Shown: positions 35,404-43,775 of the stretch, one piece after another
Layout of the letters: every line of letters begins with the position of its first letter
Position numbering within the stretch: the first letter of the stretch is position 1
Source: JBAXTZ01 sp041666525
GTDB taxonomy: Bacteria > Bacillota > Negativicutes > JBAXTZ01
DNA: 45,056 nucleotides
Direction of reading: 5' to 3'
NCBI GenBank assembly: GCA_041666525.1
Contig: JBAYGT010000017.1
Span: forward strand, 1 to 45,056
Made by a program: the position numbers and the translations under genes
Notes under the pieces: generated by a model
What the model was told of the DNA's origin: nothing
Databases searched by the model: none
Seen by the model: the letters and a program-made list of their open reading frames with translations, nothing else

Positions 35404-36111
35404 ATGTTGACTTCAGTATTATGTATCGGCCGAATGGACGCGGTTTTTCAAAAAGCACTGCCGGGGTACAATATCGTCAATTTAACAGATAGCGGCAACC
35501 TGGATTTTGAAACAGCAATCAATGAGAACCGGCCACAACTGATAATTATCGACAGTGTGCATGGTTTAAAGCGAAACTGTGAAATCTGCCGCCGCTTGCG
35601 CCCAAAAACAACCCTGGCGCTTGTCGTCGCTACCAGCTACCGAGACGAATCAGACGAAATTACCGCGCTTGAAGCCGGCGCGGACGGATATGTTTCTCGT
35701 ACGGCGGATTTACGGTTGTTGCGTGCACAATTGGCGGTATTCGGCCGCCGGGCACAGTTGCCGCCAATTGCAGAACGGCCGCCAACTACCGGCGATTATC
35801 TTTCGCTGGAAGAGCTGACGGTTAATACTGTTAACGCGACTGCGCAAATCTCGGACCGTGAACTCCAACTAACCACCATGGAATATAGCATTCTCCATTT
35901 GTTCATTAAAAACATCGGCCGTACCTTTAGCCGTCAACAGATTATTGATTCCGTTTGCGGCGATAACTTTGACGGATTTGACCGGACCATTGATTCACAC
36001 GTCAAGAATTTGCGCAAGAAAATTAATGATGCAGCACCGGGGCAATCCTATATTAAAACAATCTACGGCCTGGGCTATAAAATCGCTGCGCCGACGAAAA
36101 TTTGCCAATAA
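35404..36111 (+). CDS. OmpR/PhoB-type regulator with degenerate receiver domain
   Basis: 235 residues from the ATG at 35404 (GGGG upstream; the longer in-frame reading has no ribosome site). Residues 1-115 have a receiver fold with the phospho-acceptor-like Asp50 (LIIIDSVHG). The usual acidic pair after strand 1 is missing (VLCIGRMDAVF) and the conserved Lys is replaced (GYVSRTAD). Residues ~140-235 are a winged-helix domain (TTMEYSILHLFIKN, FDRTIDSHVKNLRKKI, TIYGLGYKI). No histidine kinase gene is near. It probably controls the divergent export island, perhaps without phosphorylation. Confidence 0.9.
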   Translation: MLTSVLCIGRMDAVFQKALPGYNIVNLTDSGNLDFETAINENRPQLIIIDSVHGLKRNCEICRRLRPKTTLALVVATSYRDESDEITALEAGADGYVSRTADLRLLRAQLAVFGRRAQLPPIAERPPTTGDYLSLEELTVNTVNATAQISDRELQLTTMEYSILHLFIKNIGRTFSRQQIIDSVCGDNFDGFDRTIDSHVKNLRKKINDAAPGQSYIKTIYGLGYKIAAPTKICQ

Positions 36112-36180
36112 CTACATATTTTCTCCACAATCGTCAGTTACAATGAGAGCAAACCAAATTTCCCAAAGGAGCTGATTGTT

Positions 36181-36444
36181 ATGTCTATAGTTGCCGCGCG
36201 CGAGTTTCTTGCCCGCATGAATACCGATTTCGCATTTAGAAATAATGTTGAAAACCTTGAGCTTGATGAACAAACGCACTATGTTGCCCAGGCGGGTTAT
36301 GTTTTTTCGGTCGAAGAACTGCGGGCCGCTGTTGAGCCGCAGGATTTTTTGGAACAAGTTATCGGCGGAGCGAGCGAACCGCAGCTGATGCGTTTTGAAG
36401 ATGAACTTATCCGTTCGTTCCAAGACGTTCTTCGTAAAGACTAA
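36181..36444 (+). CDS. Nif11-like small protein
   Basis: 87 residues; AAAGGAG lies 9 bases before the ATG. Residues ~1-50 match the Nif11 domain pattern (AAREFLARMNTD near the start, then QAGYVFSVEELRAAV). Nif11 domains serve as long leaders of peptides exported by NHLM systems. A Gly-Gly occurs at residues 62-63 (FLEQVIGG), leaving a 24-residue, cysteine-free tail. It could be a fourth cargo, a leader without modified core, or a small regulatory protein. It lies 69 bases after the regulator gene and before a shared terminator. Confidence 0.8.
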   Translation: MSIVAAREFLARMNTDFAFRNNVENLELDEQTHYVAQAGYVFSVEELRAAVEPQDFLEQVIGGASEPQLMRFEDELIRSFQDVLRKD

Positions 36445-36486
36445 TGTTCCCAACTAATCAGATAACGCAGTTGCAACCATAAAAAA

Positions 36487-36512
36487 GCCCGCGATTAAAT
36501 CGCGGGCTTTTT
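36487..36512. terminator. Bidirectional terminator between Nif11-like gene and dapD
   Basis: Perfect 9-bp stem GCCCGCGAT / ATCGCGGGC with a TAA loop. T5 follows on the plus strand and an A6 run precedes it, so it can stop transcripts from both sides. It is placed 43 bases after the Nif11-like stop and 10 bases after the dapD stop. Confidence 0.92.
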
Positions 36513-36521
36513 CGTTGCAGA

Positions 36522-37256
36522 CTATCTTAATACTTCTTCTAATACCAGCGCGGCATTAGTTTTGGTATCGCGGTATTTTACGATGATTGCACAATTCAAA
36601 CTCAGTCCTTCGCTCTGCGCCCAGGCACTGCTTTTTATTTGCCGGCTGCCGGGTACAACAACGGCATTCGCCGGTATTTCGCCTTTGACAATCGTTTCGT
36701 TGACGACATCGTATATCGGCACCGCTGCCGACAGCGTCACTCCGGGTGCAACGACTGCGCCCTGCCGCACCAAAATTCCTTCCATCAGTATCGCACCGGC
36801 ACCAATAAAGCAGTCATCTTCGACAATGACCGGACGGTTGCCGACCGGTTCGAGTACCCCGCCAATCTGCACCCCGGCTGCAAGATGTACGCGTTTACCA
36901 ACCTGTGCGCAAGAACCGACCAAAACATGGCTATCAACCATTGAATCCTCGTCGATAAAAGCACCGATATTGACATAAGACGGCGGCATTATTACAACAT
37001 TTGCGCCGATATGTGCGCCGCTGCGTACCGCGCTGCCACCCGGTACCATGCGGATTTTATCCGCTTCCGTAAATACCTGCGGCGCCAGCGGCTGCTTGTC
37101 GCGAAAACCGCCGGGCATATCAACAACCGGCGTGTTCCGAAATACTTCCAGAATCTGTTGTTTCACTTCGGCATTAACCTGCCAGTGGTTCCCGGTTTTG
37201 GCCGCAACACGTACCGCGCCGCTTTCTAACTCCGCAAGAAACCCTCTATAATTCAC
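36522..37256 (-). CDS. dapD: Tetrahydrodipicolinate N-succinyltransferase
   Basis: 244 residues, GTG start at 37256 (GGGAGG 7 bases upstream), overlapping the dapA end by 11 bases. The left-handed beta-helix hexapeptide domain spans ~80-200. DapD-specific matches are LESGAVRVAAKTGNHW, PPSYVNIGAFIDEDSMVD and VGSCAQVGKRVHLAAGVQIG, followed by GGVLEP. It succinylates tetrahydrodipicolinate, the fourth step of the succinylase branch to diaminopimelate and lysine. It is about 30 residues shorter at the N-terminus than the E. coli enzyme. The acyl donor could be acetyl-CoA, but the motifs are closer to DapD than to DapH. Confidence 0.9.
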   Translation of the reverse strand: MNYRGFLAELESGAVRVAAKTGNHWQVNAEVKQQILEVFRNTPVVDMPGGFRDKQPLAPQVFTEADKIRMVPGGSAVRSGAHIGANVVIMPPSYVNIGAFIDEDSMVDSHVLVGSCAQVGKRVHLAAGVQIGGVLEPVGNRPVIVEDDCFIGAGAILMEGILVRQGAVVAPGVTLSAAVPIYDVVNETIVKGEIPANAVVVPGSRQIKSSAWAQSEGLSLNCAIIVKYRDTKTNAALVLEEVLR

Positions 37257-38127
37257 ACGCTGCCTCCCAGTTTACAATGCGTTCGCAATAATCAAGCAGT
37301 GGCTGCCGTGACGGCAAATCTTCCATGCTAAGAGGCAATCGGACAGTGTCATTAGTAATTATTCCCATATCTTTCATCAGCGCTTTTACGGGAATAGGAT
37401 TGCTGGCCGTAAACATCGCCTTGCAAGCGTGCCACCAGATTCGGGACGGAATTTTCCCGCCCTTCAAACAATGCTTTACATAACGTCTGGTTGCTTCAGG
37501 CCAGGGGTTGGCGATTACCGATATCAATCCGCAACTGCCCTCGGCGGCTGTTGCCGACATCATATAATCATCACCGCAATACACCGCTATTTCCGGCGCT
37601 ACGGTTTTATATTCCACAATGCTGTCTACAACACCGCTGGAATCTTTTATCGCTTGAAAGCGTTCATGTCCGCGCAAATTTCTGACTGTTTCCGGATGCA
37701 ACCGCACCGCGGCTCGTCCGGGAATATTATACAGGATTGCCGGATGCGCTGCTTTATTGAGCATCGCCTCATACCAGCGGGTTTGGCCCATGACACCCGG
37801 TTTAGTATAAATCGGGGTTGTTAATAAATACCCGTCCAAAGGCAAATCTTTGCAAAAATCCAACCACTCCAGCGCCGCGTAATAATTGTGGCTGGACACC
37901 CCAACAACCAGTTGGGTTTTTAAATTCAAGCCGCAAGCAAATTCAAGGACCGCGCGCCGCTCTTTGTCAGTAAAAGACAAACCTTCACCAGTGCTGCCCA
38001 TCAACACTATACCATTGCCGCTTTGTTCCTGGCGGCGTAAACAATTTTCCAGGCTTGGGTAATCAACCGCGCTTCCATCCGCGGTAAACGGGGTGACTGT
38101 AGCTGTCCATAAAATCTGTTCTAACAT
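37246..38127 (-). CDS. dapA: 4-Hydroxy-tetrahydrodipicolinate synthase
   Basis: 293 residues. The ATG at 38127 is preceded by AGGAGG at 5 bases; an upstream in-frame start inside the previous gene is rejected. TIM-barrel signatures: GSTGEGLSFTDKERR (~residue 45), the tyrosine in ILYNIPGRAA (~residue 133) and the Schiff-base lysine in FQAIKDSSGV (~residue 160). It condenses pyruvate with aspartate semialdehyde. Third gene of the dap operon, coupled by overlap to dapD. Confidence 0.94.
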   Translation of the reverse strand: MLEQILWTATVTPFTADGSAVDYPSLENCLRRQEQSGNGIVLMGSTGEGLSFTDKERRAVLEFACGLNLKTQLVVGVSSHNYYAALEWLDFCKDLPLDGYLLTTPIYTKPGVMGQTRWYEAMLNKAAHPAILYNIPGRAAVRLHPETVRNLRGHERFQAIKDSSGVVDSIVEYKTVAPEIAVYCGDDYMMSATAAEGSCGLISVIANPWPEATRRYVKHCLKGGKIPSRIWWHACKAMFTASNPIPVKALMKDMGIITNDTVRLPLSMEDLPSRQPLLDYCERIVNWEAACEL

Positions 38128-38137
38128 AAAAATCCTC

Positions 38138-39013
38138 CTATAGATTATCAATACATTTCATGAATTGGCCGCGAATACGATTGGTGAGTTCGCCCGGTTT
38201 GAATCGCCAGGTCTTACCAAAACCGGAAATAGAACCAACCGGCAATATTTCAATTGCCGTTCCGGTCAGGAATGCTTCTTGCATACTTCCTAAATCCTCC
38301 CATTTTATTTTTGTTTCAAGGACCTCAATGCCCAAACTTCTTGCGATGTCAACGCATGTCAGTCGCGTGATACCGTTAAGAAAACAGTCCGGTTGCGGAG
38401 TATACAACTTTCCGTTGCCGACAAAAAAGATATTGGAACTGGATGCTTCAGCGATATAATCAGCATAATCCAGCATCAGCGCGTCATCATAACCGGCAAT
38501 TTCCGAAGCCCGTTTACTCATCGCCGAGATTCCGTACAAACAAGCCGCTTTGCTGTGCACCGGTGCCGTACGCGGATCCGGACGGCGCCAGTCGGCGACG
38601 GTCAGTCTCATACCTTCGGTAAAATAGCGCTCAACAAGTACCGGCGGGCGTTCCCAGATGCCGATTGCTGTGTGTACATCAGCGCCGTCATGCGATACCG
38701 TCATCTTTTGACTGCCAATCCAAACCAGTGCGCGCACATAACCCTGTTTATAGCCGCCCAGTTCGATAACACGGTCGGTAGCCTGTACCAGTTCTTCTGC
38801 CGTATAGGGTATCTTATAACCCATATAATCCGCCGAAACATGCAGACGCTCATAGTGTTCCAGCGCCTTAAACACCTTGCCGTCATAAGTGCGTAACCCT
38901 TCAAAAATACTGCTGGCATAATGCAGCGAATGTGTCATTATATGAACACGGGCCTCCGCCCACGGAACAATCCGGCCATCAATCCAAATGTGGCCGGGCA
39001 TATTGTCAAACAT
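38138..39013 (-). CDS. Class IV aminotransferase (branched-chain aminotransferase-like) in the dap operon
   Basis: 291 residues; GAGGT lies 4 bases before the ATG. Fold-type IV signatures: N-terminal IWIDGRIVPWAEARVHIMTHSLHYASSIFEG-like region with the SIFEGLRTYDG motif, the PLP lysine in HSKAACLYGISAMSKR (~residue 155), EASSSNIFFV and the LTGTAIEILPVGSI end. Sequence alone would say IlvE or a D-amino-acid type relative. Its position between dapB and dapA, with 10 bases to dapA, suggests that it may work in lysine synthesis as the N-succinyl-LL-DAP aminotransferase (DapC role) or supply glutamate-linked amino groups. No other ilv genes are nearby. Confidence 0.9.
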   Translation of the reverse strand: MFDNMPGHIWIDGRIVPWAEARVHIMTHSLHYASSIFEGLRTYDGKVFKALEHYERLHVSADYMGYKIPYTAEELVQATDRVIELGGYKQGYVRALVWIGSQKMTVSHDGADVHTAIGIWERPPVLVERYFTEGMRLTVADWRRPDPRTAPVHSKAACLYGISAMSKRASEIAGYDDALMLDYADYIAEASSSNIFFVGNGKLYTPQPDCFLNGITRLTCVDIARSLGIEVLETKIKWEDLGSMQEAFLTGTAIEILPVGSISGFGKTWRFKPGELTNRIRGQFMKCIDNL

Positions 39014-39090
39014 TTTTACCTCGCTTAATACCTGATTAATGAAACATTATCCCTTCATGATAAATTACTGCAGGCCGCTCGTCAAGAAGT

Positions 39091-39843
39091 TTATTGCAAG
39101 TCGAGCACCTCCGCCATGCCGTAAATACCCGGACGCGGCTCGGTCTCGTTCAACCAGCGCACGATCCGCACTGCGCCTTTGGCAAAAAGTTTACGGTCAA
39201 ACGCGACGTGTTGAACAGTTATCATTTCTTCCAGACTGGTAAAACTCACGGCGTGGTCGCCCGGTAAATTGCCGCTGCGAACCACTTCCATCCCGACATA
39301 GTTATCCGGCCGCGGGCCTTCCTGCAACGGATGTGTACAGTAATCGGCCGCGAAAATTGCGTGCTTAACCCGTTTTATCTCGTTAAACATCGTCATTGCT
39401 GTACCCGATGGGCAATCAATCTTGTTGCGGTGATGCTTTTCAATAATATCGATATCGTAATCAGCCGCCAGTACTCCGGCCAATTTGCGTACTAAGTACC
39501 GTTGCAAGAAGGCACCGACACTGGTATTGGTCGCGATTACTACCGGTACTGTGGCACTAAGTTGGGAAAGCTCATCACTATAATCTTCGCTCGACCAGCC
39601 GGTAGTACAGATAACCAGCGGCTTAGGGTTGGCAATCGCTGCCTTCAACAGTTCAGCAATCAAACTGGCATTAGAAAAATCTACCACGAAATCATTCGTT
39701 TGAAAAACCGTCGAAAGTGCAACCGGCGGCTCTTGTCCCAGCCCGTAGCCCGTCCCGGCCGCAAATTCGCTTTTACTTATAACATCCGCCAGCACTCCGC
39801 CCATCCGGCCGGTGCTGCCGATTATTCCAATCGTTTTTTTCAT
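39091..39843 (-). CDS. dapB: 4-Hydroxy-tetrahydrodipicolinate reductase
   Basis: 250 residues from the ATG at 39843 (AAAGGAG 5 bases upstream). N-terminal nucleotide-binding motif IGIIGSTGRMGG; catalytic motif EKHHRNKIDCPSGTA (~residues 155-170), where the usual Ala-Pro-Ser-Gly has Cys before Pro. Reduces the DapA product with NAD(P)H. It is the first gene of the operon dapB - aminotransferase - dapA - dapD, with its own promoter at 39902-39930. Confidence 0.94.
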   Translation of the reverse strand: MKKTIGIIGSTGRMGGVLADVISKSEFAAGTGYGLGQEPPVALSTVFQTNDFVVDFSNASLIAELLKAAIANPKPLVICTTGWSSEDYSDELSQLSATVPVVIATNTSVGAFLQRYLVRKLAGVLAADYDIDIIEKHHRNKIDCPSGTAMTMFNEIKRVKHAIFAADYCTHPLQEGPRPDNYVGMEVVRSGNLPGDHAVSFTSLEEMITVQHVAFDRKLFAKGAVRIVRWLNETEPRPGIYGMAEVLDLQ

Positions 39844-39901
39844 GTGCACTCCTTTTTTTTATCAGGTTATTACCACGGCGACAAGCCTGCGCCATACGAC
39901 T

Positions 39902-39930
39902 ATAATAAACTAATCACGCATTATTGTAAA
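39902..39930 (-). promoter_or_regulatory. Sigma-70 type promoter of the dap operon
   Basis: Minus strand: -35 TTTACA (39930-39925), 17-base spacer, -10 TATTAT (39907-39902), about 60 bases before the dapB start. I saw no lysine riboswitch between promoter and start: the leader is too short for one. Confidence 0.65.
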
Positions 39931-39992
39931 TAGTGTACAATAGCCAGCCGGCTCTAGCCAACCAGTCTTTCTGTTCATTTTTGCATAATAAA

Positions 39993-40027
39993 AAGCGGTA
40001 CAGAAGATTTCAACATCTGTACCGCTT
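39993..40027 (-). terminator. Terminator of the cadBA operon
   Basis: 11-bp perfect stem (AAGCGGTACAG at 39993-40003 with its complement at 40017-40027) and a T-rich tail on the minus strand (TTTTATTATG), 16 bases after the cadA stop. Confidence 0.85.
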
Positions 40028-40043
40028 CAATGGTTAATTGTAA

Positions 40044-42179
40044 TCAGTTTAAAACCTTTACGGCAAAATCACCGTCAGCGTCTTTTGCAACACCATGAAT
40101 ATCCGTCTCAAACCCCGGCAGTGCTTTACCGATTTGTTCGAGCAACAACAGATAATCAAGAATCACCTTGGACTGAGCGGTTATTTTTTCACCCGGCATA
40201 ATCAGCGGCACCCCCGGCGGATAAGGAAGTACCATTACGGCACTGGTCTTGTTCAGCAGCTCTTTGAGTTTAACAATTTTCGTCTGGCCTTTAATTAACC
40301 GTTGGAACGCCTGATGCGGCGTAACATCCTGTTCCGGCAGGATATCGAATGCGTTATACATCAAGCTTGGCAAATCATGCTGCTTCATCATATCGTGAAT
40401 ACGGTCGCATAGTTCCTGAATCTTCATCCCGGCATAAGTTCCCGGATGCGCGGCATAAAGATTAGGCAACACTTCTTTGACCGTGCGGTTGGCATCATAC
40501 GCGGCTTTAAATTCGTTCAACGCCGACAATAAATGCATGGACTTGGCCTTGTTAATGCCGATGCTAAACAGAAACAGCATCACATAGGGGCCGGTCTTTT
40601 CGACAATAACCCCGGCATCATCGAGAAACATCGTAACTACGCTCGCCGGAATCCCCCGGTCCGCCATTTTGTTGTTTTCAATTCCCGGCAAAATTACTGT
40701 TACTTTAATCGGGTCAAGGAAATTGTGATCGTCATCCTGATCGGCGAAACCGTGCCATTTATCATTTTTCTTCAATTCCCAGCATTCAGCCTGGTCAATA
40801 CTTTCCGGCTGCCAGACGTCAAAATACCAGTCATCGGCATCATGCCGCAGTTTCTTTATTTCTTTTCTAAACGCCGTGGCGCGGTTAATGGCTTTTTCCA
40901 TCAGATTAAAGCCGCCGGCGCCTTCCATCATTGCCGCAGACAGTTCGCAGGTGGCAACAATCGGATAAAACGGACTGGTCGATGTATGCATCATATAAGC
41001 TTCGTCAATCACTTCAAAATCAAAATCGCCTTTCAAGTGAATCATCGATGCTTGTGAAAACGCCGCCAACAGCTTGTGTGTTGATTGCGTTTCCACTACC
41101 ACCTGCCCGGCTTTGGCATCACCGGACATTCCGTACAAGCCCTTATAAATCGGATGAAAATTAGTGTACGGTACCCAGGCACTGTCAAAATGCATGGTCT
41201 TGACCGGCAGCACCTGTTTTATGTAATCGGTTTTATAAAACAAACCATCGTAGGTTGAATTTGTGACTACAGCATAAACCGGCAATTTAGCGGCAAACGG
41301 TGATTTTTCAATTTTCTTGTTAATGCTGGCCGGCGAAAACTCGCTCTTGGGTATGCCGCCCAAAATTCCATAAGCGTTGCGCGTCGGTTTTAAATAGATT
41401 GGAACAACATTGGTCATCGACATAAATTGGCAAATTGATTTATGGCAGTTGCGATCCACAAGAATTGTATCTCCGTCGCCAGCCGCAAACATTCCGATAA
41501 TTTTATTGGAAGTCGAGGTGCCGTTAGTAACCATCAACGACCGGTCAGCGCCAAACACCTTGGCAATCAGTTCTTCGGCGTCCAAATGCGGCCCGCTGTG
41601 ATCGAGCAAACTGCCCAATTCCGCCACCGAGATGGAAATGTCGGCTTTGAAAATTTCTGGGCCAAAAAAATCATAGAATCTTGCACCCGCCGGTGAACGG
41701 GTAAACGCCGTGCCGCCAAGATGGCCGGGAGTGCAGAAAGTATATTTGTTTTCTTCGGCATAAGCCATCAGTTTACTGGTAAAAACCGGCATAATTCCAG
41801 TTTCATAGCGGCCGATTGCCTGAACAATCCGGCAAAAATCTTCGGCTACCAGATGCTGGTCATATTGCAGAAAATCGATATCCAGCTTGAAATATTCCAG
41901 TTTCAAATCCCATTCTTCGGTACTGTTGGCAATCGCAAACACCGGCAACTTCGGATTGATGTTCTCCAGCTCCCGAAACGAATCAAGCGAAAAATTATCC
42001 CAGTCAAACAGCAAGCTGACAATCCGGGCGTTGCTTTTTAACATGCTGATAGTGTCGTCGAGTTCATCGGTAACTATTACATTGTAACCGCCGGTTGTCA
42101 GCTTGTCTTTCAGATTATTCATGAAAATCAGTTTTTGCCGGCAAATTTTTTCACCATGGACCATTAATATATCGCGCAT
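40044..42179 (-). CDS. cadA: Lysine decarboxylase, inducible (CadA/LdcI) type
   Basis: 711 residues, full length; AGGAGG lies 4 bases before the ATG. PLP fold-type I decarboxylase converting lysine to cadaverine. N-terminal wing (receiver-like, ~1-130), catalytic core with YTFCTPGHLGGTAFTRSP, the DISISVAELGSLLDHSGPH motif, FDSAWVPYTNFHPIY and the PLP lysine in ETQSTHKLLAAFSQASMIH. C-terminal domain ends in PYPPGVPLIMPGE and PGFETDIHG. These segments align closely with E. coli CadA/LdcI from memory, more than with ornithine or arginine decarboxylases. It sits 74 bases after the antiporter gene and forms a cadBA unit. Confidence 0.95.
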   Translation of the reverse strand: MRDILMVHGEKICRQKLIFMNNLKDKLTTGGYNVIVTDELDDTISMLKSNARIVSLLFDWDNFSLDSFRELENINPKLPVFAIANSTEEWDLKLEYFKLDIDFLQYDQHLVAEDFCRIVQAIGRYETGIMPVFTSKLMAYAEENKYTFCTPGHLGGTAFTRSPAGARFYDFFGPEIFKADISISVAELGSLLDHSGPHLDAEELIAKVFGADRSLMVTNGTSTSNKIIGMFAAGDGDTILVDRNCHKSICQFMSMTNVVPIYLKPTRNAYGILGGIPKSEFSPASINKKIEKSPFAAKLPVYAVVTNSTYDGLFYKTDYIKQVLPVKTMHFDSAWVPYTNFHPIYKGLYGMSGDAKAGQVVVETQSTHKLLAAFSQASMIHLKGDFDFEVIDEAYMMHTSTSPFYPIVATCELSAAMMEGAGGFNLMEKAINRATAFRKEIKKLRHDADDWYFDVWQPESIDQAECWELKKNDKWHGFADQDDDHNFLDPIKVTVILPGIENNKMADRGIPASVVTMFLDDAGVIVEKTGPYVMLFLFSIGINKAKSMHLLSALNEFKAAYDANRTVKEVLPNLYAAHPGTYAGMKIQELCDRIHDMMKQHDLPSLMYNAFDILPEQDVTPHQAFQRLIKGQTKIVKLKELLNKTSAVMVLPYPPGVPLIMPGEKITAQSKVILDYLLLLEQIGKALPGFETDIHGVAKDADGDFAVKVLN

Positions 42180-42253
42180 ACTTCCTCCTAATCCTAATGA
42201 ATAACTTATAATTACCCGCTACAAACCGCTTTGCAACTTTGCGGCTTTGCAGC

Positions 42254-43555
42254 CTACTTAGCTGGCGGCAACTTTGCCGGATGGCCCTTGGCATAAAATA
42301 CCAATACGCCCAAAGAAAGTACCAGCGTACCAATCAGCGCGCCGCTTGAACCGCCAAAGAATGCGGCGAAGCAGAACATAACCGTAATCGCCGCTGCCAA
42401 AAAGCGTATAAACCCACGGCGGTTGTGTTCGGTAATTTCAATCAGATACAGCGCCGAATAAAAATACGGCAACACCGTTAACAATACAGCAATTGAAATA
42501 ATTTCACTAAACACCGCCTGCGTACTCTGATGATATAAAGTAAGAATTATCATCAAAACGGTCATAAGTATTCCGGTCAGAACCATCCCTTTTACCGGCA
42601 CTTCTTTGGCATTGGTTTCGCCAAAGATTTTTGGCAGGTTGCCGTCTTTGGCCGCGCGCACGCCAATCTGTGCCACCAGCATTATCCACGACCCAAACGA
42701 GCAGAAACAGGCAACGGCAGTAAACAGCGCTACCAAGTTTCCCAGCAGCGGCATATTGAATATTGTCGTGACCGCCAACGAAAACGGCGCGTTTGAAGTG
42801 GCAATGTCAGCCGCCGGAAACAGCCCCATGATTACCGTACAGGATAAAATGTATAAGATTGCCGCCAGTAGCGTACCACCGATTGTGGAAATCGGTATGG
42901 TGCGATTCGGATTTTCCACGACATCGGTGTCGACTGAAGCGCTTTCGATGCCGATGAAACTCCAGATACACAGCAACACCCCGGCAATCATCGCCTGAAA
43001 GTCCGGTTGCTTGCTGGTGTTCCAGTTCGCATTAAATATTGCGTGATCGAAATGCCACCAGCCGAAAATCGCGGTAGCCGCTACCGGCAGGATAACAAAA
43101 ATTACCCCGATACTGGCGAGCCGGCCAATCCAGTGTGCGCCCATTAAGTTTATTAAAATCAACACCCAGGTCATAACAATAACGGCGACGCCGCTGGCCA
43201 CCGGCCCTTGCAGCGCCGGAATAATGTGGCTAAGATAACTTACCGAAGTTACGCCGACCGCAACATTGCCAATCCAGTTGGCGTGAAAATATAGCGTCTG
43301 CGCCTGAAATCCCAGAATTGGCGCAACTTTTTGCGAATATGCTACCGGCCCGCCGCCCTGTGGATCTTCCAACCCCAACTTGGCAAATACGTAGGCCAGC
43401 CCCAACGCCCCGATAATAGTAATAATCCAGCTGTAAACCGTTATTGACCCGACCGCCGCCAGCGTCGACGGCAACATCGCGATACCGGAACTCATCATAT
43501 TACCGGCAACAATTGCTGTGCAGGCCATGAGGCCGATTTTTTTCGGTGCATTCAT
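42254..43555 (-). CDS. cadB: Lysine:cadaverine antiporter (APC family)
   Basis: 433 residues with about 12 membrane helices. It starts KKIGLMACTAIVAGNMMSSG, the substrate-site helix 1 motif of CadB/AdiC/PotE antiporters. GGGPVAYSQKVAPILGFQ, FHANWIGNVAVGVT, LCIWSFIGIESASV and SFGSWIMLVAQIGVRAAKDG also follow E. coli CadB closely. It exchanges external lysine for cadaverine and with cadA gives acid resistance and proton-motive-force benefit. A CadC-type regulator is not in the window. GGGAGG lies upstream of the start. Confidence 0.94.
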   Translation of the reverse strand: MNAPKKIGLMACTAIVAGNMMSSGIAMLPSTLAAVGSITVYSWIITIIGALGLAYVFAKLGLEDPQGGGPVAYSQKVAPILGFQAQTLYFHANWIGNVAVGVTSVSYLSHIIPALQGPVASGVAVIVMTWVLILINLMGAHWIGRLASIGVIFVILPVAATAIFGWWHFDHAIFNANWNTSKQPDFQAMIAGVLLCIWSFIGIESASVDTDVVENPNRTIPISTIGGTLLAAILYILSCTVIMGLFPAADIATSNAPFSLAVTTIFNMPLLGNLVALFTAVACFCSFGSWIMLVAQIGVRAAKDGNLPKIFGETNAKEVPVKGMVLTGILMTVLMIILTLYHQSTQAVFSEIISIAVLLTVLPYFYSALYLIEITEHNRRGFIRFLAAAITVMFCFAAFFGGSSGALIGTLVLSLGVLVFYAKGHPAKLPPAK

Positions 43556-43588
43556 AAATTGCGCGCCCTCCCGTTAATTACTGGAATC

Positions 43589-43594
43589 ATTGTA
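43589..43594 (-). promoter_or_regulatory. Extended -10 element upstream of cadB
   Basis: Minus strand TACAAT preceded by TGC (TGn type), 34 bases before the cadB start; no good -35 at 17 bases, which may mean dependence on an activator. The rest of the 43556-43829 gap holds only this and the divergent promoter for the nitronate monooxygenase gene. Confidence 0.4.
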
Positions 43595-43775
43595 GCATTA
43601 ATAACCCGGCTTGTATATCAAACTGAACTTCACAGCTTTCCTTGTACAGCAAATTGTTCAAGCGGCCCTGTCGCCCTTAGTTTAACCACTAACCATTTAT
43701 AACAGCGCTCGCAACATCAGAAATTGTAAAGCGCCAAATAAACAAAAATGTCTTCTTCTGACACGAATATTATGG

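Noticed and set aside
37246..38151. Longer dapA reading starting at 38151
   Set aside because: The ATG at 38127 has a perfect AGGAGG and fits the family start; the longer form would overlap the aminotransferase gene without a ribosome site.
39844..40043. Lysine riboswitch in front of the dap operon
   Set aside because: The distance from the promoter to the dapB start is only about 60 bases, too short for the ~170-base lysine element; the rest is the cadBA terminator.
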